Shown here piece after piece: positions 1-7,803 of a DNA stretch of 24,025 bases. The notes below the pieces were generated by a model that made no database searches, was not told where the DNA came from, and saw nothing but the letters and a program-made list of their open reading frames with translations. The position numbers and the translations under genes are program-made. The DNA is taken from the NCBI GenBank assembly GCA_041168165.1, contig JBEELK010000231.1:1-24025 (forward strand), written 5' to 3'. Source of the DNA: SXPK01 sp041168165 (lineage in GTDB: Bacteria > Planctomycetota > UBA1135 > UBA2386). How positions within the stretch are numbered: position 1 is the stretch's first letter; every line of letters begins with the position of its first letter.

Positions 1-1303
1 TGTGCAGCTCGAGCGAACTGAACGTGGCGCCGTGGATGCCGTCGCGGCCGGTGCGGCCGCCGATCGCCACGATGACGTCGCCGCTGCGGGCCGCCTTCTT
101 CGCGCGCGCGGTCGGCAGGATGCCGACGTTGCCGACGTAGACGAGCGGGTTGCCGACGAAGTTCTCGTCGAAGTGCACGCTGCCGTTGACGGTCGGGATG
201 CCCATCGGGTTGCCGTAGTCGCGCACGCCCGACACGACACCCTTCAGCAGCGACAGCGGGTGCATGCAGCCCTGCGGCAGCTGTGCTGGCTTCAGGTCCG
301 GCGGTGCGAAGCAGAACACGTCGGTGCTGGCGATCGGCCGCGCGCCGAGGCCCGTGCCGAGCACGTCGCGGATGACGCCGCCGACGCCGGTGCCGGCACC
401 GCCGAACGGTTCGATCGCCGACGGCCGGTTGTGCGTCTCGACCTTGATGCAGACCGAGTCCTCGTCGTCGAACTTGATGATGCCTGCGTTGTCGACGAAC
501 ACCGAGACGCAGAAGTCGCGCTTCAACGTGTTGGTCACGTGCGCGATCGTCGACTTCAGCAGGTTCTCGATGACCTTGCCTTCAAATCGCACGCGGCCGG
601 TCAGCGTCTTGTGCTTGCAGTGCTCCGACCACGTCTGCGCGATGGTCTCGAGCTCCATGCGATTGGGCGCGCGGCCCAACTGCGCGAAGTGGCGCTGCAC
701 CGCGAGCATCTCATTGGCGTCGAGCGCGAGGCCGCCGTCCTTGCTGAGTTGCTCGAGTCCCTTGTCGTCGAGATGCGCGAGCGGAATGGGATGCGTCGCG
801 AGATCGGCTTGGTTGCTGCTCTTCGGCAGCGATTCGGGCAGCGCGTCTGCGAGCACGTCGTTGACGACCGCATTCGCGAGCGCGCGGCGCGAAGCGGTGA
901 GCAGTTCATTTTGCTCGACGCCTTCGGCTTCGTAGACGCGATAGGTCGCGGCCTCGACAACGGGCATGCCCATGTCGGCGAGCGCCTTCTGCACGGAGTG
1001 CGCAACCGGATCCGTGACGCCTGCGCGCAGCAGCACGCTCACGCGATGCACGCCGGGCTTCTTGTGCGGGCTCGCTGCGCCTGGCGCATGCACGGAGAAC
1101 GTCTCCAGCACGGGGTCGCAGAGCGCCGCGCGCGCAAAGGCCCGCACTTGCGCGTCGCTGAGGCCGGAGCCGAGCAGGAAGCCGCGTTTGCTGCGAACGC
1201 GAGTGGGGCGCAGCCCCACGCGTTCGAGGGCCTTATGGCCAGAGTTGCCCGCCGGATCGGGCTCCGATTCACGAACCTCTACCTCAATGCGCCAAGCCTG
1301 CAT
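1..1303 (-). CDS. purL: Phosphoribosylformylglycinamidine synthase (PurL), 5' part, with two N-terminal PurS-like domains
   Basis: FGAM synthase makes formylglycinamidine ribonucleotide from FGAR, glutamine and ATP in cytoplasmic purine synthesis. The frame starts at ATG 1303 and runs off the left edge after 434 residues. Visible PurL signatures are WSEHC (225-229, holding the conserved His), KVETHNRPSAIEPFGGAGTG (287-306) and the ATP-site stretch around GGRTGRDGIHGATFSS (415-430). Residues about 3-75 and 85-155 each read like a PurS unit: a beta strand, then DP and an alpha helix ending near a conserved Gly or Met-Gly, then a second strand and helix. The protein is thus longer at the N-terminus than small PurL and resembles the N-terminal part of large PurL, which is built like a PurS dimer. 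Whether a glutaminase domain follows cannot be seen. It is divergent from accA with a 130-bp gap. Identification is firm; the tandem PurS reading is by eye. Confidence 0.95.
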   Translation of the reverse strand, partial: MQAWRIEVEVRESEPDPAGNSGHKALERVGLRPTRVRSKRGFLLGSGLSDAQVRAFARAALCDPVLETFSVHAPGAASPHKKPGVHRVSVLLRAGVTDPVAHSVQKALADMGMPVVEAATYRVYEAEGVEQNELLTASRRALANAVVNDVLADALPESLPKSSNQADLATHPIPLAHLDDKGLEQLSKDGGLALDANEMLAVQRHFAQLGRAPNRMELETIAQTWSEHCKHKTLTGRVRFEGKVIENLLKSTIAHVTNTLKRDFCVSVFVDNAGIIKFDDEDSVCIKVETHNRPSAIEPFGGAGTGVGGVIRDVLGTGLGARPIASTDVFCFAPPDLKPAQLPQGCMHPLSLLKGVVSGVRDYGNPMGIPTVNGSVHFDENFVGNPLVYVGNVGILPTARAKKAARSGDVIVAIGGRTGRDGIHGATFSSLELH

Positions 1304-1380
1304 GGGGCGAGGACGATGCCCCTCCATGCGGGGTGGCGCAAGGGTTCGCGGAGCTTCTGTTTTGTGATCGAGCGGTCGCC

Positions 1381-1409
1381 TTGGAACGCGCACTGGCGGC
1401 GCGTGGGAT
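1381..1409 (+). promoter_or_regulatory. Weak candidate promoter for accA
   Basis: TTGGAA (1381-1386), a 17-bp spacer and TGGGAT (1404-1409) lie just upstream of accA in the divergent purL-accA gap. The -10 box matches the sigma70 consensus at only 3 of 6 positions, so this is a suggestion only. Confidence 0.18.
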
Positions 1410-1433
1410 GCTCGGGGTAGGCTGCAGATTCTC

Positions 1434-2417
1434 ATGTCCGAATCCGCCCCCCGTTCTCCCGTGCCCGATGCGCTCGCGTTCGAGCGTCCGCTGCTCGAGT
1501 TGGAGCAGAAGATCAAGGAGTTGCGCTCGCTGTCGTCGGGCACGCACTTCGAACTCGCAGGCGAAATCGAAGCGCTGGAGGAGCGACTCAAGAAGCAGAC
1601 GGCGGAGACCTACTCGCAGTTGTCCGCGTGGGAGCGCGTCAACGTGGCGCGTCACGCCGAGCGCCCGCTGACGTCGGACTACATCCAGATGATGCTCGAC
1701 GACTTCGTCGAGCTGCACGGCGACCGCGTCTTTGGCGACGACCGCGCGATCGTCACCGGGCTCGCGACGATGGGGAGCACGCGCTTCCTTCTCGTCGGCC
1801 ACCGCAAGGGCAAGAACGTGAAGGACCGCCTCGCCTGCAACTTCGGGTGCGCGCACCCTGAGGGTTACCGCAAGGCGATGCAGAAGATGCGGCTCGCCGA
1901 GAAGCTGAAGCTGCCGATCGTGACCTTCATCAACACGCCGGGCGCCTACCCGGGCATCGGCGCCGAGGAGCGCGGCCAAGCGGCGGCGATCGCGCAGAAC
2001 ATCCTCGAGATGTTCGAACTGAAGGTTCCGGTGGTGTGCATCGTGATCGGCGAAGGCGGCTCGGGCGGCGCGCTCGGCATCGGCGTCGGCGATCGCGTTG
2101 GCGTGTTGGAGAACGCCTACTACTCGGTGATCTCGCCGGAAGGCTGCGCAGCGATTCTGTGGAAGAGCGGCGACAAGGCGGCGGAAGCTGCCGAGGCGCT
2201 GAAGCTGACGGGCAAGGACCTGCTCAAACTCGGCCTGATCGACAAGGTGATCGACGAGCCGCTCGGCGGCGCGCATCGCGACCCGCGCGGCACGGTGGAG
2301 CGCGTGAAGGCGCAGATCGTCGAATGGCTTGGCGAACTGCAGAAGGTGCCGGTCGAGACGTTGCTCGAGCAGCGCTACGCGAAGTTCCGCCACATGGGCG
2401 TGCCGCTCGGAGCCTGA
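1434..2417 (+). CDS. accA: Acetyl-CoA carboxylase carboxyltransferase subunit alpha
   Basis: AccA pairs with AccD to move the carboxyl group from carboxybiotin-BCCP to acetyl-CoA, giving malonyl-CoA for fatty-acid synthesis in the cytoplasm. The 327-residue product is close to the usual length of about 320. It has the AccA N-terminal helix (FERPLLELEQKIKEL), the TPGAYPGIGAEERGQ oxyanion-loop region, the GEGGSGGALGIGVGDRV motif and the YYSVISPEGCAAILWK stretch. The ATG start at 1434 is the first in frame, and a G-rich stretch about 15 nt upstream is only a poor Shine-Dalgarno. No accD or biotin carrier gene is nearby, so the carboxyltransferase subunits are unlinked here. Identification is firm. 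Confidence 0.97.
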   Translation: MSESAPRSPVPDALAFERPLLELEQKIKELRSLSSGTHFELAGEIEALEERLKKQTAETYSQLSAWERVNVARHAERPLTSDYIQMMLDDFVELHGDRVFGDDRAIVTGLATMGSTRFLLVGHRKGKNVKDRLACNFGCAHPEGYRKAMQKMRLAEKLKLPIVTFINTPGAYPGIGAEERGQAAAIAQNILEMFELKVPVVCIVIGEGGSGGALGIGVGDRVGVLENAYYSVISPEGCAAILWKSGDKAAEAAEALKLTGKDLLKLGLIDKVIDEPLGGAHRDPRGTVERVKAQIVEWLGELQKVPVETLLEQRYAKFRHMGVPLGA

Positions 2418-2437
2418 AGCAAGGTTGAGGCAGGGCC

Positions 2438-2457
2438 GCGCAATCTGAGGATTGCGC
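2438..2457 (+). terminator. Hairpin after accA
   Basis: GCGCAATC, loop TGAG, GATTGCGC: a perfect 8-bp stem 20 nt after the accA stop. No T-tract follows, so it is either a non-canonical terminator or an RNA-stabilising hairpin ahead of the sigma-factor gene. Confidence 0.4.
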
Positions 2458-2491
2458 CAACGCGACGTCGCGATGCCTCGTAGAGGGGCCC

Positions 2492-3184
2492 ATGGCAGGG
2501 TTGGCCGTTCTGGCTAGCCTGCTGCGCCGCGGTGCAACGATGAACAAGCCACGCCTTCGACCGGACGACCAGCCATTGCCGCGCGGGCTTGCAGCCCGCG
2601 TCGAGGCGATGGCGGCGGCAGGCGAAGTCGGCGACGCGGCGCTCGTGCGGGCTGCGGCAGAAGGGGACCAAGACGCGTTCGCGGCACTCGTCGCTCGCTA
2701 CCAAAAGCGCGCGTTCTGGGCCGCGTTCCACGTCGTTGGCCGCGTCGAGGATGCGCGAGACGTGGTGCAAGAAGCGTTCGTTCGCTTGCACCGTTCGCTG
2801 CAGTCCTACGACCCGGCGCGCAGCTTCTACACGTGGTTCTATCGCATCGTGATGAACCTCGCGATCGACCAACTTCGTCGGCAGAAGGGCGCGAAGGCGT
2901 CGAGCCTCGACGAACTGCCGCAGCTGCCGCCCGATGAACGCGAGCAGGGCGAGGCCGAGGGAACTGCGCTGCTGCATGAGCGTCACGACTTGGTCTGGCA
3001 GGTGCTGGAGACGCTCGACGCGAAGTTCAAGGCAGTGCTCGTGCTGCGCGACCTCGAAGGCCTCTCGTGCCGCGAGATCGCTCCGATCCTGCGCATCACG
3101 CATGCGACTGCGCGTTGGCGCGTGCATCGCGCACGCATGCTCTTCAAGGAACGATGGGAGCGCATGGACCGGAGGCAGCCATGA
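2492..3184 (+). CDS. ECF-type RNA polymerase sigma factor
   Basis: An alternative sigma factor that would direct RNA polymerase to a dedicated promoter set. The 230-residue frame has sigma region 2 at about 60-130 (GDQDAFAALVARY; then DVVQEAFVRLH and YTWFYRIVMNLAIDQLRR, typical of region 2.2-2.4) and region 4 at about 165-218 (VLRDLEGLSCREIAPIL, then a helix-turn-helix ending RVHRARMLFKERW). Region 3 is absent, as in ECF factors. ATG 2492 follows AGAGGGG by a few bases; ATG 2540 is an alternative that would remove 16 residues without touching the sigma domains. The stop overlaps the start of the next gene (ATGA), so sigma and anti-sigma are translationally coupled. The ECF class is firm; the subgroup and target promoters are not known. 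Confidence 0.92.
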   Translation: MAGLAVLASLLRRGATMNKPRLRPDDQPLPRGLAARVEAMAAAGEVGDAALVRAAAEGDQDAFAALVARYQKRAFWAAFHVVGRVEDARDVVQEAFVRLHRSLQSYDPARSFYTWFYRIVMNLAIDQLRRQKGAKASSLDELPQLPPDEREQGEAEGTALLHERHDLVWQVLETLDAKFKAVLVLRDLEGLSCREIAPILRITHATARWRVHRARMLFKERWERMDRRQP

Positions 3185-3798
3185 GTCGCCTCGCATGCGT
3201 TCGCGTTCGATCGGAGTTGGCGGCATTCGTCGGCCGCGACCTCGACCGGTCTGCGCGGTTGCGAGTGCGCCTGCACCTGCAGGATTGTGCTGCGTGCCGC
3301 AAGGAAGCGAGCGCATGGCTGCAAGCGAGCAATGCGCTCCGTGAGGCAGCGCGCGAGCGAGAGCAGAAGGTCGATGACGCCGCGATGGCGTCATGGCGCG
3401 AAGGCATCCTGGAGGCCGTTGCAGCGGATGCGGCACGCATCGAAGCGCCGCGCGCACGGCCTTGGCGCATGCTTGCGATGGCGTTGGGCGCAGCGGCCTC
3501 CGTGGTGTGCGGGCTGATGCTCGCCTCGCGCGGTCACGATGGATTGCTGCGGCGCGCGCCGTTGCAGGCGCCAACGGATGGCGGCGCGGCCGGGGCTCTG
3601 CTGCAGCCGCTCGGGCAGGATGTGCAGTGGCGCGATGCGAGGATGCCAGCGATCCCGCCGCGCATTGGCGCGTTCCCGACGCATGGGCTCTCGGGGCGGC
3701 TCGCGTTGCGCACGCTAGAAGACGAGATCGCTCCGATCGCGCCGCGCGATGCGAAAGCGCAGGACGACGTGACTGTCGGCCCGGGCGAGAAACGCTGA
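3181..3798 (+). CDS. Zinc-finger anti-sigma factor, membrane-anchored
   Basis: Probable partner that holds the preceding ECF sigma factor inactive. The start is ATG 3181, supported by GGAGG at 3172-3176 and the ATGA overlap with the sigma stop. The 205-residue product has the anti-sigma H-x3-C-x2-C zinc motif (H32, C36, C39) in its N-terminal cytoplasmic part. A single hydrophobic segment follows at about 97-115, then a roughly 90-residue Pro/Ala-rich outer portion with no recognised domain. Signal sensing would be expected in that outer part, with release by proteolysis or a conformational change; neither is visible in the sequence. The PDZ protein downstream is a candidate component of the same pathway. 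Assignment rests on motif, topology and gene order. Confidence 0.82.
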   Translation: MSRLACVRVRSELAAFVGRDLDRSARLRVRLHLQDCAACRKEASAWLQASNALREAAREREQKVDDAAMASWREGILEAVAADAARIEAPRARPWRMLAMALGAAASVVCGLMLASRGHDGLLRRAPLQAPTDGGAAGALLQPLGQDVQWRDARMPAIPPRIGAFPTHGLSGRLALRTLEDEIAPIAPRDAKAQDDVTVGPGEKR

Positions 3799-3815
3799 TC
3801 GCGGCGGCGGCGGTT

Positions 3816-3836
3816 GTGGTGGGAGTATTCCGCCAC
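3816..3836 (+). other. Hairpin between anti-sigma and PDZ genes
   Basis: GTGGTGGGA, loop GTA, TTCCGCCAC: a 9-bp stem with two G-U pairs, 17 nt after the anti-sigma stop and 51 nt before the PDZ gene. It could partly terminate or process the transcript and so set the ratio of sigma pair to PDZ protein. There is no T-tract. Confidence 0.35.
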
Positions 3837-3887
3837 GGCTCTCGTAGGTGCGGCGCCAACCGTTTCTAGCAAGGAGCCCGCGCCATC

Positions 3888-5168
3888 ATGAACCTCCGCA
3901 TCCGTCCGATCCCCGCTGTTCTGGTCGCTACCGCCCTGGTCGCCGCAGCCGCAGGCGGCATCAACCTTCGTGCGCAAGAGCCCCAAGGCAGCGCGTCATC
4001 TGCGCAGGAGCCGGCCGCTGCGCAGAAGGACGAGGGCGTGGATGCCCGCGTTCGACAGCTCGGAAGCGAGACGTTCCGCGAGCGGCAAGAGGCCGAGAAG
4101 GCGCTGCGCGCGATGGGCAAGGACGCGCTGCCTGCCCTGCGCGCGGCTGCGGAGCAAGATGGCGATGCCGAGGTGCAATGGCGCGCGCGTCGCCTGATCC
4201 GGCAGATCGAGGAGTCCGATGCTGGCGCGCTCGCTCCGCGCGCGGGCGGCGGGCAGCAGGCTGAGGCCGATGCGCAGGACGCGCCGCGCGACGTTCGCGG
4301 GCGGGCGCGCGCGGTGTTCCCGCAAGGGATGCCCGAGGACATGCAGCGTCGCTTCGACGATCTGTTCGTGGACCTCGAGCGCGACTTCGGAATGGACATT
4401 CCGCGCGCTCGCTTCTTCGACGACTCGTTCTTCCGCGACCTTCAGCAGCAGATCGACGACATGCAGAAGGGCATGAGCGTCGCGCCATTCGGCGAGGGCC
4501 GCAGCATGTCGATGCAGATGGGGCCCGATGGCGTCAAGGTCGAGGTGAAGACCAAGAACGACAAGGGCGAAGAGGAGACGAAGACCTACGAGGCACCGGA
4601 CATGGAGACCTTCCGCGCGAAGTATCCAGGCGTGCTCGACGGCGCGGGCATGGGCGGAGGCTTCACGTTCACGCTGCCAAACGGTGGCATGCCTTCGCTC
4701 GGTCAAGGGCTGCAGCGGCTTCGCGTCCTCGGGCCTGGGACTTGGGGCGGCCCTGCCACAAAGCCGCCTGCGGTCGACCTCAGCATCACGGCGCCGCCTG
4801 CTGGCGCGCGGCTTGGCGTCGCGATTCGTCCTGAGGTGTCGCAGGACTTGCTTGAGCATCTCGGCCTCGATGGTGCGATCGCGGTCGAGTCCGTGCAGGA
4901 GGGCACGCTCGCGGAGGCGCTAGGCATCCAGCCGTTCGATCTCGTGTCGCGCATCGGCGACAAGCCCATCCGCAGCGCAACGGACGTTCAGGCGGCGCTG
5001 TCGGGAATCGAGGAGGGCCAAGACGTCGCCGTGACCGTGTGGCGCAAGGGCAAGGAATGCGCGCTCACCGCGAAGAAGCACGCTGCAAAATCGCAGGAGA
5101 GCAAGGGCTCGGAAGCAGCACCTGACGCGGCGCCTTCACCACTACAGAAGCGCAGCGAAGGTCGCTGA
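3888..5168 (+). CDS. Secreted PDZ-domain protein with an N-terminal HEAT-like unit
   Basis: Exported protein of unknown function, 426 residues. It opens with a signal peptide (basic NLRIRPIP, hydrophobic core about 9-24, likely cut near residues 28-31). Residues 51-108 look like the single HEAT-like unit common in secreted planctomycete proteins (LGSETFRERQEAEKALRAMG, then ALPALRAAA and RARRLIRQIE). The middle is charged and Met-rich with no recognised fold. A PDZ domain at about 306-396 has the carboxylate-loop region ARLGVAIR and the typical GTLAEALGIQPFDLVSRIGD segment. There is no trypsin-like protease domain, so it is not DegP-like. The start ATG 3888 has AAGGAG at 3871-3876. It lies in the same direction as the sigma/anti-sigma pair, 89 nt after it, and may act in the envelope as a peptide-binding partner or target of that module; this is inference. 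Confidence 0.75.
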   Translation: MNLRIRPIPAVLVATALVAAAAGGINLRAQEPQGSASSAQEPAAAQKDEGVDARVRQLGSETFRERQEAEKALRAMGKDALPALRAAAEQDGDAEVQWRARRLIRQIEESDAGALAPRAGGGQQAEADAQDAPRDVRGRARAVFPQGMPEDMQRRFDDLFVDLERDFGMDIPRARFFDDSFFRDLQQQIDDMQKGMSVAPFGEGRSMSMQMGPDGVKVEVKTKNDKGEEETKTYEAPDMETFRAKYPGVLDGAGMGGGFTFTLPNGGMPSLGQGLQRLRVLGPGTWGGPATKPPAVDLSITAPPAGARLGVAIRPEVSQDLLEHLGLDGAIAVESVQEGTLAEALGIQPFDLVSRIGDKPIRSATDVQAALSGIEEGQDVAVTVWRKGKECALTAKKHAAKSQESKGSEAAPDAAPSPLQKRSEGR

Positions 5169-5188
5169 TCGGTGGATCAGGCCTTCGC
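5155..5188. terminator. Shared bidirectional hairpin carrying both convergent stop codons
   Basis: Outer arms GCGAAGG (5155-5161) and CCTTCGC (5182-5188) and inner arms CTGATC (5165-5170) and GATCAG (5175-5180) enclose loop GGTG, with a small 3x1 internal loop. The PDZ-gene stop TGA (5166-5168, +) and the rlmN stop TGA (5177-5179, -) lie in the two inner arms. It is very likely the shared 3'-end structure. A second perfect 7-bp stem follows at 5186-5203, inside rlmN. Confidence 0.6.
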
Positions 5189-6247
5189 GGCGGAGTCGCC
5201 GCGCTGGATGTCGCGAAGGCGAAGTTGTCCGCATGCCGCGGATTGATCCGCGCCGCGCTGGCGACGCACGGTGACCTTGAGGCCACCGCGGCGCAGCGAT
5301 TCGGCGAAGTTGTCGACGCTGGCTGCCGCGGGGCGGCGGAGGCCGGTCTTCGCGATCTCTTCGACTGGGTTCCAGGGGATCAGGTTGACGGTGCACGGCA
5401 TGTCGCCGAGCGCCGCAACCATGGCTTCCGCGTCTTGAGGCCGGTCGTTGACGTGCGCAAGGAGCACAACCTCGAATGTGACTTCGCGGCCCTTCTGCGC
5501 GAAGTAGGACCCTGCGGCTTCCACGATCTCGCGCACAGGATGCTTGGCCGTCGGCACGAGCTTCTTGCGCAAGGTGTCGTCGGCTGCGTGTAGCGATACG
5601 GCAAGGTTGTAGGACGGGTCCGCTGCTGCAAACTCCGCCATCTGCCGCGGGTAGCCGGACGTGCTCACCGTGATGCGGCGCGCGCCCATGTCGATGCCGT
5701 CCTTGTCGTGTAGCCGCTTCAACGCCGGCAGCAGCGAGGGCAGGTTGAGCATCGGCTCGCCCATGCCCATCACGACAAGGTTCGTGATTGCGCGCCCGCC
5801 GGAGAGGCGCGCGCGCGCGTGCAGCACTTGTTCGACGATCTCGCCAGTCGTGAGGTTGCGGACGACGCCGAACATGCCCGAGGCGCAGAAGACGCATGCG
5901 ACCGGGCAGCCGACTTGCGAGGACACGCACAGCGTGGTGCGCTCGCCATCGGGGATCAGCACGCATTCGACGGATTGGCCGTCGTGCAGTCGCACGAGCA
6001 GTTTCTCGGTTCCGTCGGCCGCCAAGTCCGCGTGGTCCACGCGCGAACTCTGGACCGGCAACTGCTCGGCCAACGACTTGCGCAACGCGGTTGGCACGTT
6101 GGTCATCGCGTCGTAGGAAGCGACTCCGTGTCGGAACACCCAGTGCGCGACTTGGCGCGCTTGGAATGGCTTGCCGCCGAGTCCCAGCACGCGCTCGTGC
6201 AGGGCCGCGTCGTCGAGATCGGTCAGGGATCGATGCGGGGACGTCAT
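5177..6247 (-). CDS. rlmN: Dual-specificity rRNA/tRNA adenine-C2 methyltransferase RlmN
   Basis: Radical-SAM enzyme that methylates C2 of A2503 in 23S rRNA and A37 in some tRNAs. The 356-residue product has the C-x3-C-x2-C iron-sulphur motif at C114, C118 and C121 (CPVACVFC), the GMGEPMLN motif, the TVSTSGY stretch, and the C-terminal Cys (C339, in QSAACGQLR) that forms the covalent RNA intermediate with a mid-protein Cys. Both ends look complete. ATG 6247 lies 25 nt after the clpX stop on the same strand, so rlmN is probably the last gene of the tig-clpP-clpX-rlmN operon. It ends against the PDZ gene with an 8-bp gap. Cfr is a relative, but the housekeeping setting and RlmN-type motifs favour RlmN. 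Confidence 0.95.
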   Translation of the reverse strand: MTSPHRSLTDLDDAALHERVLGLGGKPFQARQVAHWVFRHGVASYDAMTNVPTALRKSLAEQLPVQSSRVDHADLAADGTEKLLVRLHDGQSVECVLIPDGERTTLCVSSQVGCPVACVFCASGMFGVVRNLTTGEIVEQVLHARARLSGGRAITNLVVMGMGEPMLNLPSLLPALKRLHDKDGIDMGARRITVSTSGYPRQMAEFAAADPSYNLAVSLHAADDTLRKKLVPTAKHPVREIVEAAGSYFAQKGREVTFEVVLLAHVNDRPQDAEAMVAALGDMPCTVNLIPWNPVEEIAKTGLRRPAAASVDNFAESLRRGGLKVTVRRQRGADQSAACGQLRLRDIQRGDSAAKA

Positions 6248-6272
6248 CGGCGGCTTGCGGCGCGACCGGCGA

Positions 6273-7601
6273 TCAGGCCGACTTCTGCTGACGAGGCTCG
6301 CCGTCGTCGTGGCCGCGACGAGCGAAGCGCTCCTTCACGAAATCGCGCGTGATCACGACGCGCTCACCCTTGCGGGACGCGAGTGTGAAGCGCAAGTCGA
6401 GCAGCAGTTCCTCGAACATCGCGCGCAGCGAGCGCACGCCGGTCTCGCGCTCCATCGCCATGCCCGCGATCTCGCGCAACGCGTCCTCGGTGAACTCCAG
6501 CGTGACGCCGTCCATCGCGAACATCGCCTTGTATTGGCGAACGAGCGCGTTCTTCGGTTCGGTCATCACTTGCAGGATCTCTTCGAGCGTCAGCGACCGC
6601 ATCGCGACCGTCACCGGCAAACGGCCGATGAACTCGGGGATCATGCCGAACTCGATCAGGTCCTTCTGGTCGAGGTAGGGGATCAGCGCGTCGCGATCGC
6701 GATACGTCGAGGTCATGTCGAGCCCCGGCGTCTCGTCTTCGGTGTGCGTGAAGCCGATCACCTTCTTGCCGAGGCGCCGCGCAATGTGTTGTTCGATTCC
6801 CGAGAACGTGCCGCCACAGATGAACAGGATGTGCTCCGTGTTGACCTGGATGTAGCTCTGCTCCGGGTGCTTGCGGCCGCCCTGCGGCGGCACGTTGCTG
6901 ACGGTGCCCTCGAGGATCTTGAGCAGCGCTTGCTGCACGCCCTCGCCGCTCACGTCGCGCGTGATCGAGACGTTGCTCGTGGTGCGACCGATCTTGTCGA
7001 TCTCGTCGATGTAGACGATGCCCTGCTGCGCACGCTCGACATCGAAGTTCGCGTTTTGCAGCAAGCGCAGCAGGATGTTCTCGACGTCCTCGCCGACGTA
7101 ACCCGCTTCGGTGAGGGTCGTCGCATCCGCGATCGCGAACGGGACGTCGAGGATGCGCGCGAGCGTGCGCGCTAGGAGCGTCTTGCCCGAGCCCGTGGGG
7201 CCCACGAGCAGGATGTTGCTCTTCTCGAGATCGAGTTCGGGGTTTTGGTAGCGCGCGTGCAGACGGCGGTAGTGGCCGTAGACGGCGACTGAGAGCACCT
7301 TCTTGGCGCGCTCCTGGCCGACGACGTATTCGCTGAGCCTCTTATGGATCTCTTCTGGTGAAGGAACCTTGTCCTTCAGCACGAGGTCCTTGACGAAGGT
7401 GCCTGGCGTCCCGCCGGCGGCTGCGGCTGCGGACGGAGTCGTCTTCTGCTTCCGGTCCTCTTCCTTGAGGATCGTGTTGCAGATCTCGATGCACTCGTTG
7501 CAGATGTAGACCCCCGGCGGCCCGGATATCAGGGACTGCACGTGGTGGCGCGATTTCTCGCAGAAGGTGCAGCGTTCGACGGTCTTGCCCTTGCCTGCCA
7601 T
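6273..7601 (-). CDS. clpX: ATP-dependent Clp protease ATP-binding subunit ClpX
   Basis: AAA+ unfoldase that feeds substrates to ClpP. With the start at ATG 7601 the protein has 442 residues, near the family norm; an in-frame ATG at 7634 would add 11 residues unlike ClpX. The N-terminal zinc-binding domain has C11, C14, C34 and C37. Then come Walker A GPTGSGKT (134-141), the pore loop GYVGE (167-171), Walker B IVYIDEID (195-202) and IPEFIGRLPV, which matches the conserved PEF.GR segment. The gene follows clpP after a 202-nt gap filled partly by four hairpin repeats and precedes rlmN. No clear Shine-Dalgarno is seen before 7601. Identification is firm. Confidence 0.97.
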   Translation of the reverse strand: MAGKGKTVERCTFCEKSRHHVQSLISGPPGVYICNECIEICNTILKEEDRKQKTTPSAAAAAGGTPGTFVKDLVLKDKVPSPEEIHKRLSEYVVGQERAKKVLSVAVYGHYRRLHARYQNPELDLEKSNILLVGPTGSGKTLLARTLARILDVPFAIADATTLTEAGYVGEDVENILLRLLQNANFDVERAQQGIVYIDEIDKIGRTTSNVSITRDVSGEGVQQALLKILEGTVSNVPPQGGRKHPEQSYIQVNTEHILFICGGTFSGIEQHIARRLGKKVIGFTHTEDETPGLDMTSTYRDRDALIPYLDQKDLIEFGMIPEFIGRLPVTVAMRSLTLEEILQVMTEPKNALVRQYKAMFAMDGVTLEFTEDALREIAGMAMERETGVRSLRAMFEELLLDLRFTLASRKGERVVITRDFVKERFARRGHDDGEPRQQKSA

Positions 7602-7680
7602 GGTGTTCGATCGGGTACGGCGCGAAACGACCATGCTACCCGCTGGGCCGCGTTCGCGCTCTGCGCGAGCGGTGCATTGT

Positions 7681-7796
7681 CACAGGCGGCGGAACGCCAC
7701 CTGCAGTCTCACAGGCGGCGGAACGCCACCTGCAGTCTCACAGGCGGCGGAACGCCACCTGCATTTTCACAGGCGGCAGAACACCACCTGCATCGC
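7681..7796 (-). repeat. Four tandem 29-bp hairpin-forming repeats between clpP and clpX
   Basis: Units at 7681-7709, 7710-7738, 7739-7767 and 7768-7796. The first two are identical on the given strand (CACAGGCGGCGGAACGCCAC and nine more bases), the third differs at its last bases, and the fourth has two internal changes and a different tail. Read in the direction of clpP-clpX transcription, each unit folds as CAGGUGGC, loop GUUCC, GCCGCCUG: eight pairs with one U-G. On the opposite strand that pair is a C-A mismatch, so the RNA of the operon strand is the better folder. The fourth unit keeps all eight pairs by using another U-G. The unit length is not a multiple of three, so the tract is not coding. 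Confidence 0.9.
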
Positions 7797-7803
7797 GTCT
7801 CGA

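Noticed and set aside
2..1420. Long plus-strand open frame across the purL region
   Set aside because: It is antisense to a clear purL frame with family motifs; its product is Arg/Ala/Asp/Val-rich and resembles nothing. Long false frames are expected opposite GC-rich genes.
2375..3859. 494-codon minus-strand open frame over the sigma and anti-sigma genes
   Set aside because: The plus strand has two recognised genes with coupled starts; the antisense product is low-complexity and Arg-rich.
3888..5168. DegP/HtrA-type protease
   Set aside because: There is a PDZ domain but no trypsin-like domain or GNSGG motif.
7681..7796. CRISPR array
   Set aside because: The 29-bp units are directly adjacent with no spacers, and no cas genes are nearby.
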